A stretch of DNA of 64,000 nucleotides, taken from positions 62,001-126,000 of the forward strand of contig CAYGSD010000005.1 in assembly GCA_964352625.1 (NCBI GenBank), written 5' to 3'. The DNA is from JAAEPI01 sp964352625. GTDB taxonomy: Bacteria; Bacteroidota; Bacteroidia; Cytophagales; Cyclobacteriaceae. Below, one piece after another: positions 7,495 to 16,132 of the stretch. The notes under the pieces were generated by a model. It was not told where the DNA came from. It saw only the letters and a list, made by a program, of their open reading frames with translations, and ran no database searches. The first letter of the stretch is position 1, and every line of letters starts with the position of its first letter. Made by a program: the position numbers and the translations under genes.

Positions 7495-9758
7495 CAACGA
7501 ACTATGTCTTCTTGGGTAACAACTGCCGCCTTGGTGGAATCAACTTCAACGGCGCTTCCATACAATGAGCAGTCAAGCTCTACACCAAGCGGAATATTGG
7601 GTCTGTCGAAAGTGCCGCCTTCATAGTTCAAGGTGCTGTCTTGATATACTTTCACCATGAATTTGTCCCAAATCGGCATGGCTGTACGAGCCCCTTGTCC
7701 CATTGCCCAGTTCCTAAAATGTATGCTACGATCGTCTCCGCCAGACCAGGCACCTGCGGCCAGGTCCTTGGTCATGCCCATAAACCATCCATCTGATGAG
7801 TTTTGTGTTGTTCCTGTTTTGGCGGCTATGTCGTGATTCACTCTAAGCTCTCTGGTAAGCCCCAATGCAGTTCCACCAGCCTCTTCCGTTGTGCCCTTGA
7901 GCATATGAAGCATTATATAGGCTGTAGCTTCATTGATGGCTTCTGTCCTATCCGTTGGAAATGCTTGAATTACATTTCCATTTTTGTCTTCAATTTTGGT
8001 GATGTAAAATGGAACAGTGTGGACACCCCTATTGACAAAGGTTGAGTAAGCTCCAACCATTTCAAAAAGGCTAACATCACTTACGCCGAGGGCAATGGAA
8101 GGAACTGCAGCGAGATCGCTTTCAATTCCCATCTTGTGAGCCATTTCTACTACAATTTCAGGTGTGACATAATTCATGATTGCAAAAGCTGTGATCGTAT
8201 TCACCGATCTGGCCATTGCTTGTCTCAAAGTCATTACTTCTCCGGTTGCGGGCACTCCAGAGTTAGTAGGTTGCCAAGTAGGTGGATCTTGTTCTGGAAG
8301 GTGATAAGTGTTTACCACGTCAACGGCTGTTTGACAAGGAGAATATCCGTTCTGAATAACTGCCGTGTAAACAAATGGTTTGAAGGTAGAACCTGGCTGG
8401 CGTTTACCATACTGCACGTGATCGTATTTGAAATACTTGTGATCGATACCTCCAACCCATGCTTTGATGTGTCCGGATTTTGGTTCCATGGCCATAAATC
8501 CGGCTCGAAGAAATTTCTTGTAGTAAGCCAAAGAATCGTAAGAGTTGAAGAGTGTATCCACGTCCCCTTGGTACGAAAAGACAGTCATTGCCTTTGGCTT
8601 TCGGAGATAGTACTCTACTGAATCTGAATTCTTTCCGAATTCCCTAACCAGGGATTTATATACATCTGTACGTTGAATAGCACTTTGTAAATAGCCTTTG
8701 AGCTCACGCCCTTCTTCGTCCATCCAGGGCTTGCGGTCACCCATTTGTTCATTGAATTTTACCTGTAGTTCGGCCATGTGTTCCTTCACAGCTGCCTCAG
8801 CGTAGGTTTGCATGCGGCTATCAATTGTTGTATAAATTTTGAGTCCATCATCGTACAAATCATAGCCATGTTCGGCACACCAAGTTCTAAGGAAATTCCC
8901 AACTACAGTCCGAAAATAAGGGGCTAACCCTTCGTTTTGATTATCTACTCTATAGTTCAACCCAAAGTCAGAATCCTTCAAGGAATCATACATGTCTCTC
9001 GTTATGAGGTCATACTTATGAACATTAAAAAGCACTTCCGTTCTCTTTCTCTTTGCTCTATCAGGATTCAATATTGGGCTATAGGCCGTCGGGGCATTCA
9101 AGGCACCCACAAGCAGGGCGGATTCTTGGTAGTTGAGTTGGGATGGTAGTTTGTTGAAAAAGGTTTTTGCGGCTACTTTGATGCCAAATGAGTTGCTACC
9201 AAACTCTATGGTATTGAGGTACATTGCAAGTATTTCTTCCTTGGTGTAAGACTTTTCTAATTGGACCGAAATGATCCATTCTTTGATCTTTGTAATCACA
9301 AAACCAATTTTAGGTATTTTGTATATCGGCCCTCGGTTTTCTGTATTCGTTCTATAAAGATTCTCCGCTAGTTGCATTGAAAGTGTACTGCCTCCGCCGC
9401 GTGCACCTAGCGTAATTGCAGCTCGCATCAAGCCTCTTAAATCAATGCCTGAATGATCTTTGAACCGAATATCTTCCGTCACTAGCAAGGTGTTTACCAA
9501 TTGGGGTGAAAGCTCATCATACGTGACTGGAGTTCTGTTCTGACGAAAATATTTGCCTAAAAGCACACCATCAGCGCTCATTAGCTCAGAGCTGAGATCA
9601 GGATCCGGTTTTTCCAGGTCTTCGAGACTAGGTAAGCCACCGAACCAACCGAAGGTGTCACTTTTGACCATGAGAACCATGGTCGTAATTCCTCCAAAAG
9701 AAAGAATGAAGAGTAACCAGATTAAGAAAAGGATGCGGCGAATTCTGTTGCTACTCAT
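7494..9758 (-). CDS. Class A penicillin-binding protein (PBP1A-type transglycosylase/transpeptidase)
   Basis: 754-residue bifunctional peptidoglycan synthase. A membrane anchor lies at residues 8-31. The GT51 glycosyltransferase domain follows, with the catalytic Glu in VTEDIRF (E95) and the GGSTLSMQLAENL motif at about 122-134. The transpeptidase domain has the active-site serine in STFK (457-460), the SVN triad (518-520) and KTGTT (647-651). It overlaps the upstream sprE-like gene by four bases (ATGA) and uvrC downstream by one, forming a three-gene minus-strand unit. The combination of secretion lipoprotein, wall synthase and repair nuclease looks like operon packing rather than one pathway. 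Confidence 0.95.
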   Translation of the reverse strand: MSSNRIRRILFLIWLLFILSFGGITTMVLMVKSDTFGWFGGLPSLEDLEKPDPDLSSELMSADGVLLGKYFRQNRTPVTYDELSPQLVNTLLVTEDIRFKDHSGIDLRGLMRAAITLGARGGGSTLSMQLAENLYRTNTENRGPIYKIPKIGFVITKIKEWIISVQLEKSYTKEEILAMYLNTIEFGSNSFGIKVAAKTFFNKLPSQLNYQESALLVGALNAPTAYSPILNPDRAKRKRTEVLFNVHKYDLITRDMYDSLKDSDFGLNYRVDNQNEGLAPYFRTVVGNFLRTWCAEHGYDLYDDGLKIYTTIDSRMQTYAEAAVKEHMAELQVKFNEQMGDRKPWMDEEGRELKGYLQSAIQRTDVYKSLVREFGKNSDSVEYYLRKPKAMTVFSYQGDVDTLFNSYDSLAYYKKFLRAGFMAMEPKSGHIKAWVGGIDHKYFKYDHVQYGKRQPGSTFKPFVYTAVIQNGYSPCQTAVDVVNTYHLPEQDPPTWQPTNSGVPATGEVMTLRQAMARSVNTITAFAIMNYVTPEIVVEMAHKMGIESDLAAVPSIALGVSDVSLFEMVGAYSTFVNRGVHTVPFYITKIEDKNGNVIQAFPTDRTEAINEATAYIMLHMLKGTTEEAGGTALGLTRELRVNHDIAAKTGTTQNSSDGWFMGMTKDLAAGAWSGGDDRSIHFRNWAMGQGARTAMPIWDKFMVKVYQDSTLNYEGGTFDRPNIPLGVELDCSLYGSAVEVDSTKAAVVTQEDIVR

Positions 9759-12331
9759 CGATAGTATTTGTCATAGAAGGATTTGTAGGTTTCAATATCC
9801 TTGGTTTTGTAGAAAATATCAAAATTCTCCTCTGTCATTACAAATAGAGAATGTTTTTGCCCTTTGAACTGATCAAAAAGATCGTATTGGCTTGCCAGAC
9901 TATTGCTGCGATTTTGCGCCTCTTTTTTGTTTGAGTAATTCTTCATTACAATTATCGAATATTCGTCGCTGAGCAGAAGATTGGCGTAGGGTTCGGTCAA
10001 ATTGTTTTTACTCTTAAAAGCTTCAATTAGTCGCTTCGCAATAGCTCCGTTTTCGTCAGAATTCACATAAGCCAAAACCAAATAATGAGGCTGGTTCAGG
10101 TCATTTGAATATTTTGCCTTGGAGCTACTATACAGGTTTGCTTTGTAGTCATTGGAGGTTTCCATCAAGGTCTCTGCGTATGGCCGAAGTTCACTTTCTG
10201 AATAGGTCTTCACAAAGTTATCCAGCTCAAACTGATATTGATGCTGCCCCTCAAGCTGTCCGATGTTAAGAATTCTTAAAATCTGCAGGTTATCGCTAAA
10301 CTCATTAGTTGGATGTAACGATAGAGCACTATCGAGCAATTGCTGGGATTCCTCAAACTGCTTCTGGTCGTACAAATTATACGCTAGCCGATAGACACTT
10401 TGCAGCTGCTGAGTAATCGCGAATGTCTCTTCTCTATAATTCGGATTGGCAATTAATTTTGCATAAATAGATTCCGGATACTCATTGCTAAGCTTTGTAG
10501 CTACGCGCTGAGCATTTTTGTCTTGCTCACCTTGATACAAAAGGAAGAGCTGATACAATACTTCCGGTTCCTGAGGGGAGCCAGGGAACCTTTGAAGCAA
10601 ATCCTCAAAAGTGCTGATCGCATTTTCTTTTTCTAAGAGTCGGAAATTATAGATGCCTCCAAGGGCATATAAAGCATCTCTAATTTCTAACTCCAGCTTT
10701 TCTTTTTCCTCAGGAGTGGTGGGAATTTGGGCGAGAATGGAGGCGACCTTAGAGGCATTGGATTCAGTTGATTCGGTTGGTGTCAAAGTTTTCTCTTGGA
10801 CGGTTTTAACAGGTGTGATTTCTTCGTTTTCATCACTAGTTACTTCTTGATTGCTAATTATTTTGACGGACCTTCTCCAATGGTCCTCCAGCGGGCGTTG
10901 CTTCCATTTTCGTTGGAAGTTGGTGAAACCTGAACTAACGGATTTGGGATTATCAAAGTACCAAGTTCCGTCCGAACTGGTAGTTATTAACACACCCTCA
11001 TCATCACTCACACGACTTTCTCTTTGTTGTTGAGCTCTGGCTAGTTTTTGGGCTTCTTTTTTCTTCTCTAATTGCTGTAAGGAATCTTGTAGAACCAAAC
11101 TGTTAGCCCAGGATTTCAATGAATCAGGAGGGAGTTTTGAAAGGAACAACAAACTGTCATTTAATCGTATAGTGGTAATATGTTTGACAAAATCAACCAG
11201 TATTTCCTGACGTTCCTTTATTGCTATATAATTGTCCTCGTCTTTAGGGAGCGTATTTACGGTGCTGTCATAGTAGCTTTTGGCAAGTTCGAAATTCTTC
11301 AATGAGTCGTAATAGATTTTAGCGAGGCTCAGGTAGGAAAGGCCCTTTTGGCGATTGTTGCCCTGACTTACCCGCACGGACGTTTTATAATTTCCGATGG
11401 CATCTTGGAGGTTGCCGTTCTTTTCTTCGAACACCCCCATTTCGAAGTAGATTTTATCATTGTATTCGAAATTTTTTCTATCGACAAGCAGCTTCCTGAA
11501 ATATTTGCGGATAGTTTTCACATCCTTTCCTTCCGAAAGTTCTGTGACTTGCGCCATGTTGAGTTTGGTATAAAAAGACAACTCATACGATGGGTTGTTT
11601 TTCAATGACTTTTCGTAATAATAGAAGGCACTCGCGCTGAATCCCAATCTTTGGTAAAGCTGGCCTACAATGAACTGAATCCTTGCCTTGTCCTTTGCAT
11701 CGATCAGTAGCTCTTCGGCTTTGACCAGGTTCTGAGTCATCAAATCCAAATCGCCTGTCTGCTGATATAGGTAAGCTTGGCTAAGGAAATAAGCTTCTTT
11801 GTTCTTGTTGCTGAGCTCCTCTTTCTTCAGGTAGTCAACTACGGCCACCGCGTTTTTGTATTCTTTGTTGACGGTGAATGTTCGCATCAAATTGATCAGC
11901 GCTTCATGTCTCACATCGTCGTTTTCACTTTTTGTGTTCACATATTTGAAGGCCTCTACTGCATCTGGGAACTCCATGCCATACATTCTCGCCTTGCCTA
12001 CTAAAACATAAGCCGGGTATTCCCATTTTGCTTCAGGGTGACGCTGTATACAGATGGAAGCCTTTTCTATGCAATCAGTCAGCTGATCTTTGAGAGCAAC
12101 AGCATCGGTGGAATCATAAGGAGCATATATGGGTAAAATTTTGTTGTAATTCCACTCGTAATTCTCGTGCAGTTGAGCCTCGACGGCTTTTATATGTTCA
12201 TTCGCTATGAAATAGGCGTTGTAATGTGCCGTAATATCGTGATAAGCCGCATTTATTGGGTTTGAACGCTGTGGAGCGCATCCAAGCAAAATGGTGCCAA
12301 TGAAGAGATAAAAGAAATAAGTTCTTTTCAC
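9755..12331 (-). CDS. sprE: SprE/PorW-like TPR lipoprotein of the type IX secretion system
   Basis: 858-residue lipoprotein with signal peptide and lipobox LLGC (Cys18). The mature start NPINAAYHDITAHYNAYFIANEHI is highly characteristic of SprE/PorW, needed for T9SS secretion and gliding and thought to join inner and outer T9SS parts. Tetratricopeptide-like helical pairs run through about residues 60-420 (PDAVEAFKYV, QDAIGNYKTSV, FELAKSYYDS), followed by a charged linker rich in Lys/Glu/Gln near 425-530 and a second TPR block (AISTFEDLLQRFPGSPQEPEVLYQLF). The C-terminus is globular. A near-match to the -7 element (TATCTTTA, minus strand, 12386-12393) lies upstream. It stands apart from gldKLMN, as in other Bacteroidota. 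Confidence 0.88.
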   Translation of the reverse strand: MKRTYFFYLFIGTILLGCAPQRSNPINAAYHDITAHYNAYFIANEHIKAVEAQLHENYEWNYNKILPIYAPYDSTDAVALKDQLTDCIEKASICIQRHPEAKWEYPAYVLVGKARMYGMEFPDAVEAFKYVNTKSENDDVRHEALINLMRTFTVNKEYKNAVAVVDYLKKEELSNKNKEAYFLSQAYLYQQTGDLDLMTQNLVKAEELLIDAKDKARIQFIVGQLYQRLGFSASAFYYYEKSLKNNPSYELSFYTKLNMAQVTELSEGKDVKTIRKYFRKLLVDRKNFEYNDKIYFEMGVFEEKNGNLQDAIGNYKTSVRVSQGNNRQKGLSYLSLAKIYYDSLKNFELAKSYYDSTVNTLPKDEDNYIAIKERQEILVDFVKHITTIRLNDSLLFLSKLPPDSLKSWANSLVLQDSLQQLEKKKEAQKLARAQQQRESRVSDDEGVLITTSSDGTWYFDNPKSVSSGFTNFQRKWKQRPLEDHWRRSVKIISNQEVTSDENEEITPVKTVQEKTLTPTESTESNASKVASILAQIPTTPEEKEKLELEIRDALYALGGIYNFRLLEKENAISTFEDLLQRFPGSPQEPEVLYQLFLLYQGEQDKNAQRVATKLSNEYPESIYAKLIANPNYREETFAITQQLQSVYRLAYNLYDQKQFEESQQLLDSALSLHPTNEFSDNLQILRILNIGQLEGQHQYQFELDNFVKTYSESELRPYAETLMETSNDYKANLYSSSKAKYSNDLNQPHYLVLAYVNSDENGAIAKRLIEAFKSKNNLTEPYANLLLSDEYSIIVMKNYSNKKEAQNRSNSLASQYDLFDQFKGQKHSLFVMTEENFDIFYKTKDIETYKSFYDKYYR

Positions 12332-12410
12332 GCCTTTTAGAAACCTTGAAGTACAGATTCAACGTTTGTTGAGTTCTAAATCTTGTAAAGATACCAAGTA
12401 TCCTTTTCAA

Positions 12411-12418
12411 TATATTTG
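12411..12418 (+). promoter_or_regulatory. Candidate -7 element for the M23/bactofilin/ATP synthase region
   Basis: TATATTTG matches the Bacteroidota TANNTTTG element exactly, 18 bases before the TTG start of the M23 peptidase gene and within the divergent gap to sprE. No convincing -33 TTTG is found at the usual spacing, so the assignment is tentative. All plus-strand genes through the ATP synthase cluster could be read from here. Confidence 0.38.
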
Positions 12419-12436
12419 CCCGATTAACTAGATCCC

Positions 12437-13297
12437 TTGAGCGCAAAAAAAACTTTCTCTAGCTGGCTGACAACCAAATATCTCCTCATTATTAGAAATG
12501 AGGAGAATTTTGCGGAGAAAAACACCTACACATTTAATTATGCCCGATTGATCCTAATCGGACTTCTTCTTTTTATTGTCATTCTAGCCATTGGGATTTT
12601 CCTTGTGAGAGGTGTCCTGGAGCAATGGCTGGATCCAAGGTACTCTCAGCAGGAGGCCAAAAGACAGCTTATTGAAATGAGGGTGGGGATGGATTCATTG
12701 AAATACCAACTGGTGAGTCAGGACATTTACATTCAAAATGTAAGGAAAATACTTTCGGGCAATCTGGACTCTCTTCAGATTGATAGCCTTTCTTCTGCGG
12801 AAGTCAGACCTGATATTGTTCTTCAGGAGCGGCTTCAGCCCATCGATTCTCAATTTCGTGCCGAATTTGAAAACAATTCGTTTTCCGAAGTGTCATTCAA
12901 TAATGGCTCATTTGCCAATGAATTCCGGTCACTTTATTTGTTCAGCCCCATGGAAGGAATTGTGTCAGACGGATACAATCCAAAAGACGATCATTTTGGA
13001 GTTGACCTGGTTGGTAAGGAAAATGAACCCGTTAAAACTGTGGCTGATGGTATAGTGATTTTCGCATCTTGGACGTTAGATGGAGGGCATGTGATAGGCG
13101 TTCAGCACAGGGCAGGATTGGTTTCTGTCTACAAGCACAATTCGGAATTATTAAAAAACGTAGGTAATTTTGTATCTGGAGGGGAAATCATTGCCATTGT
13201 GGGTAATTCAGGGGAGCTGACGAATGGGCCTCATTTGCATTTTGAGCTATGGCACAACGGCAGCCCCGTGAACCCGGAAGAGTACATAGGATTTTAA
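12437..13297 (+). CDS. Membrane-anchored M23-family metallopeptidase (LytM domain)
   Basis: 286-residue peptidoglycan endopeptidase-like protein. Residues 38-58 form one transmembrane helix after a short basic N-terminus, then a helical linker (about 65-160) places the C-terminal LytM domain in the periplasm. The domain keeps the zinc ligands and catalytic residues of M23: H186 and D190 (HFGVD), H234 (YKHN) and H266/H268 (HLHFE), so it should be catalytically active rather than an EnvC-type activator. The start codon is a TTG at 12437; no better start is present. It sits eight bases before the bactofilin gene, a pairing seen in other bacteria where M23 enzymes and bactofilins act together in cell-shape control. 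Confidence 0.9.
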   Translation: MSAKKTFSSWLTTKYLLIIRNEENFAEKNTYTFNYARLILIGLLLFIVILAIGIFLVRGVLEQWLDPRYSQQEAKRQLIEMRVGMDSLKYQLVSQDIYIQNVRKILSGNLDSLQIDSLSSAEVRPDIVLQERLQPIDSQFRAEFENNSFSEVSFNNGSFANEFRSLYLFSPMEGIVSDGYNPKDDHFGVDLVGKENEPVKTVADGIVIFASWTLDGGHVIGVQHRAGLVSVYKHNSELLKNVGNFVSGGEIIAIVGNSGELTNGPHLHFELWHNGSPVNPEEYIGF

Positions 13298-13304
13298 AGA
13301 AATT

Positions 13305-13712
13305 ATGCGCAACAAAAACAACAGTAAAGTGGCAGACGAAGTAAGCAATTCAAACATCATCGCGAAGGGCACGACCCTTACAGGCGATTTGGAGACTTTT
13401 GGTAATCTTCGAATAGAGGGGAAGTTGAAGGGAAACATTAAGAGCAAGTCGAAAATAGCTTTCGGTCAATCCTCGGAAATTGAAGGGAATGTGCTGGCTC
13501 AGAATGCAGAAGTGGCCGGTCATATTTCTGGCACTGTTGAAATAAGCGAAACGTTAATTCTAAAGGCATCAGCCGTGGTGGATGGTGATATTATCACCGA
13601 TAAATTGCTCGTTGAGTCAGGTGCAGTCTTTAACGGAAGTTGCAAAATGGGCGTGAAGTCTAAAGAAATACACATTGGCCAAGAAGAGCCACTCCTCAAA
13701 GCCCACTCCTAA
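13305..13712 (+). CDS. Bactofilin-family cytoskeletal protein
   Basis: 135-residue bactofilin, a beta-helical protein that polymerises without nucleotide and scaffolds envelope enzymes. Residues 20-115 show the repeating short-strand pattern of the fold (GTTLTGDLETFGNLRIEG, KGNIKSKSKIAFG, EGNVLAQNAEVAG, DGDIITDKLLVESGAVFNG). The tails are flexible and polar. It follows the M23 peptidase with only seven bases between, and its last 38 bases overlap the next small gene, so translation of all three is probably coupled. Confidence 0.93.
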   Translation: MRNKNNSKVADEVSNSNIIAKGTTLTGDLETFGNLRIEGKLKGNIKSKSKIAFGQSSEIEGNVLAQNAEVAGHISGTVEISETLILKASAVVDGDIITDKLLVESGAVFNGSCKMGVKSKEIHIGQEEPLLKAHS

Positions 13713-13896
13713 GGAGGATAAAAGCTATCTCAAATATTACAGCCTTGGGTTGGAATTAGTGGTGCTCAACCTCGCCCTCATTATTGGTGGCTATTTTCTG
13801 GATGATTATTTAAGAAGTAGTCCCATCCTTATTTTGTTGGGAGCACTCCTCGCCATGACCGGAACCATTGTCATTTTATTTAAGCGATTGAAATGA
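13675..13896 (+). CDS. AtpZ/AtpI-like small membrane protein
   Basis: 73-residue protein with a polar, basic N-terminus (about 22 residues) and two transmembrane helices (about 24-42 and 49-68), the pattern of AtpZ/AtpI proteins encoded ahead of ATP synthase genes. The family is implicated in c-ring assembly or in Mg2+/Ca2+ supply to ATP synthase. The start is a TTG inside the 3' end of bactofilin, a 38-base overlap in another frame. The downstream gene begins within its stop codon (ATGA). The short length makes the family call positional as much as sequence-based. Confidence 0.7.
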   Translation: MAKKSHSSKPTPKEDKSYLKYYSLGLELVVLNLALIIGGYFLDDYLRSSPILILLGALLAMTGTIVILFKRLK

Positions 13897-14243
13897 AGAA
13901 ATATTTCATCCTTGCCTTTATAGGATTAGCCTTAATCGGTGCGGAGTATGGATTTGCTGAAACGTTTGAATTTCACGAATTCTACCGGTCAATTGTGATT
14001 TTCTTCATTGCACAGACGGCCATACTTTTTCGATTAGGTGATCTAGGGAACGAGAGCGTGAAGGTGCAGATGTCCATGGTGAAAATGGGAGTGAGGCTTA
14101 TTTCGGCGCTCGTTTTTGTTTTGGTAATGGCTTACCAGGTAGAGGAAAACTCAAACCTATTTTTTATTCAGTTTATTATACTCTATTTGGTCTTCATGGC
14201 TTTTGAAATAATTCTGGCATTGGCTAACTTGCGGCGGAATTGA
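13893..14243 (+). CDS. Small four-helix membrane protein preceding atpB
   Basis: 116-residue, strongly hydrophobic protein with about four predicted membrane helices (residues 4-22, 31-46, 64-80 and 88-112). It occupies the AtpI position just before atpB and overlaps its upstream neighbour by four bases, so a role in ATP synthase assembly is inferred. I do not see a diagnostic motif that proves homology to AtpI. The phrase LGDLGNESVKVQMSMVKMG in the central loop is the most distinctive part. Confidence 0.65.
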   Translation: MKKYFILAFIGLALIGAEYGFAETFEFHEFYRSIVIFFIAQTAILFRLGDLGNESVKVQMSMVKMGVRLISALVFVLVMAYQVEENSNLFFIQFIILYLVFMAFEIILALANLRRN

Positions 14244-14260
14244 GAGACCAACTTCGATCC

Positions 14261-15316
14261 ATGAATTTAAGCCGATTGACCTTGTTGCCTAACCACCTGA
14301 AAATCAATAAGTTTTTAATTATTCTTTTCTTGTCTCTGCCTACGCTTGTATTGGCAGGAGGTGGTGAAAAAAGCGAGGAGGGCGAATCGGAGGAATTCAA
14401 TCCGAGTGAGCTTATCAATCACCACATCGGAGACTCCCATTCTTGGGAAATTTTCCACGGATTCATGGTTCATCTTCCTGTAATAGTTTACTCTGAAGAA
14501 AGAGGACTTGATGTCTTCTCATCAGGAAATTTCTACAACGAACATCATGAGGTTGTGCCTTACAATGGATATGAAATGCACCATGAGCATATCACGCTTG
14601 AAGGTGGAGCTCACGTACTCGATTTGTCAATTACTAAAAACGTATTCTTCATTTTCCTTGACGCCATTATTTTGATTCTCATTTTTATGGCGGTCGCGAA
14701 GGGCTACAAGAAAAATGCAGGTAGGGCACCTAAAGGAATTCAGGCCTTCTTTGAGCCACTCATTGTTTTTATCAGAGACGACATTGCAAGAGACAACATA
14801 GGAGAAAAAAAGTACGAGAAGTACTTGCCGTTTCTCTTGACCGTCTTCTTTTTCATTTGGTTTGGTAACCTTCTTGGCTTACTACCAGGAGCGGCAAATA
14901 TGACGGGTAACATTGCTGTAACCATGGTGCTTGCGGTGATGGTTTTGCTCATTACCTTATTTTCAGGAAAGAAGACCTATTGGTTACACATTGTTGACCC
15001 CCTAGGGAAGTCAATGGGCTGGGGAGGGAAATTCTTTTTGTATTTGATTTTATGGCCAGTTGAGATTCTTGGAATCTTCACAAAGCCTTTCTCGCTGATG
15101 ATTCGATTGTTTGCGAACATCACAGCGGGACATATTTTGATTTTGAGTATTCTGAGTTTGGCATTTATAACACAGAGTTATGTGGTTGGAGTAGCGGGTG
15201 CATTGTTTGCAGCTGTGATGAACCTACTGGAGCTTTTTGTGGCCATTCTTCAGGCTTATGTATTTACGCTGCTTACTGCTATGTACTTCGGTGCGGCGGT
15301 GGAGGAGCACCATTAA
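14261..15316 (+). CDS. atpB: F0F1 ATP synthase subunit a
   Basis: About 351-residue membrane subunit forming the proton half-channels against the c-ring. The ATG at 14261 is preferred to the TTG at 14240 because it gives a basic start followed by a signal-like hydrophobic stretch (FLIILFLSLPTLVLAGG). The His/Glu-rich periplasmic N-terminal insert (SEEGESEEF, HHEHITLEGG) is typical of Bacteroidota subunit a. The essential Arg lies in SLMIRLFANITAGH, and the last helices carry MNLLELFVAILQAYVFTLLTAMYF. It opens the F0 gene series. Confidence 0.95.
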   Translation: MNLSRLTLLPNHLKINKFLIILFLSLPTLVLAGGGEKSEEGESEEFNPSELINHHIGDSHSWEIFHGFMVHLPVIVYSEERGLDVFSSGNFYNEHHEVVPYNGYEMHHEHITLEGGAHVLDLSITKNVFFIFLDAIILILIFMAVAKGYKKNAGRAPKGIQAFFEPLIVFIRDDIARDNIGEKKYEKYLPFLLTVFFFIWFGNLLGLLPGAANMTGNIAVTMVLAVMVLLITLFSGKKTYWLHIVDPLGKSMGWGGKFFLYLILWPVEILGIFTKPFSLMIRLFANITAGHILILSILSLAFITQSYVVGVAGALFAAVMNLLELFVAILQAYVFTLLTAMYFGAAVEEHH

Positions 15317-15352
15317 TTTTTGAAACTTTTTATAACCATAAATTAAATTAAC

Positions 15353-15556
15353 ATGGGAGCAATTGGAGCAGGTTTAGCAGTATTAGGAGCAGGTCTTGGT
15401 ATCGGTTTAATCGGTAAGGGAGCTACTGAAGGTATTGCTAGACAACCAGAAGCATCAGGTAAAATCCAAACAGCTATGATTATTTCAGCCGCCTTGATTG
15501 AAGGGGTTGCACTTTTCGCAGCAGTAATTGGACTGATGGCAGTTCAAGCTGGATAA
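15353..15556 (+). CDS. atpE: F0F1 ATP synthase subunit c
   Basis: 67-residue hairpin of two glycine/alanine-rich helices joined by the ARQPEA polar loop. The ion-carrying carboxylate is E50 in SAALIEGVALF. The residues around it (IEGVALF) fit proton-type rings rather than the Gln/Glu/Thr pattern of sodium rings, although this cannot be settled by eye. It is 36 bases after atpB and is followed by a stable hairpin before atpF, which may raise the proportion of c-subunit mRNA. Confidence 0.96.
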   Translation: MGAIGAGLAVLGAGLGIGLIGKGATEGIARQPEASGKIQTAMIISAALIEGVALFAAVIGLMAVQAG

Positions 15557-15566
15557 TATCCAAACA

Positions 15567-15605
15567 CCTGATCTCGATCCACATTAGGTGGCGAGATCAG
15601 GTTTT
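15567..15605 (+). terminator. Intra-operon hairpin (attenuator or mRNA stabiliser) between atpE and atpF
   Basis: CCTGATCTCG (15567-15576) pairs with CGAGATCAGG (15592-15601), with a further four-base inner stem (CCAC/GTGG), and TTTT follows. It has the form of a rho-independent terminator but lies inside an operon, 11 bases past the atpE stop. Partial termination or protection of the upstream mRNA end would favour subunit c, which is needed in many copies per complex. Confidence 0.7.
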
Positions 15606-15634
15606 AATTTGATTTATATCTAAATAAGAATATT

Positions 15635-16129
15635 GTGGATTTAGTTACCCCAGCCATTGGCTTAATTATTTGGCAGACCGTCGTTTTTGTCTTGGTAGTT
15701 CTTGTACTGAGACAATTCGTATGGCGCCCTATTCTTGGTGCCTTGAAATCAAGAGAGTTTCAGATCGAAGATTCATTACGAGCTGCAGAGCAAGCAAAGG
15801 ATGAGATGGAGCAGATCAAGATGGACAATGAGTACCTTCTTTATGAGGCGCGTATTGAAAGAGATCAGATGATGAAGGACGCTACCATCGTGGCGAACAA
15901 AATCAAGGATGATGCAAAGGCTGAGACCTCTAAGATTTCTGAGAAGATGATCAGCGACGCAAAATCTACGATCGAAAACGAAAAGAAACAGGCGATGGAG
16001 GAGATGAGAAATCTTGTGTCTTCATTGTCACTGGAAATAGCCGAGCAGATTCTACGTGAGAAATTGAAGGATGATAAGGCGCAGAAGGATTTGGTAGAGA
16101 AGTTCCTGAAAGAAGCAAAAGTCAACTAA
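15635..16129 (+). CDS. atpF: F0F1 ATP synthase subunit b
   Basis: 164-residue peripheral-stalk subunit. A single membrane helix covers about residues 5-26, followed by the WRPI motif and a long charged helix (residues 35-150) with near-continuous Lys/Glu/Asp. The start is GTG at 15635. Length and topology are those of a normal b subunit. It runs directly into atpH with three bases between. Confidence 0.95.
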   Translation: MDLVTPAIGLIIWQTVVFVLVVLVLRQFVWRPILGALKSREFQIEDSLRAAEQAKDEMEQIKMDNEYLLYEARIERDQMMKDATIVANKIKDDAKAETSKISEKMISDAKSTIENEKKQAMEEMRNLVSSLSLEIAEQILREKLKDDKAQKDLVEKFLKEAKVN

Positions 16130-16132
16130 TAG

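Noticed and set aside
8136..8621. 161-residue plus-strand open frame
   Set aside because: Lies wholly inside the penicillin-binding protein gene on the other strand, with Ser/Cys/His-rich shadow composition and no motif.
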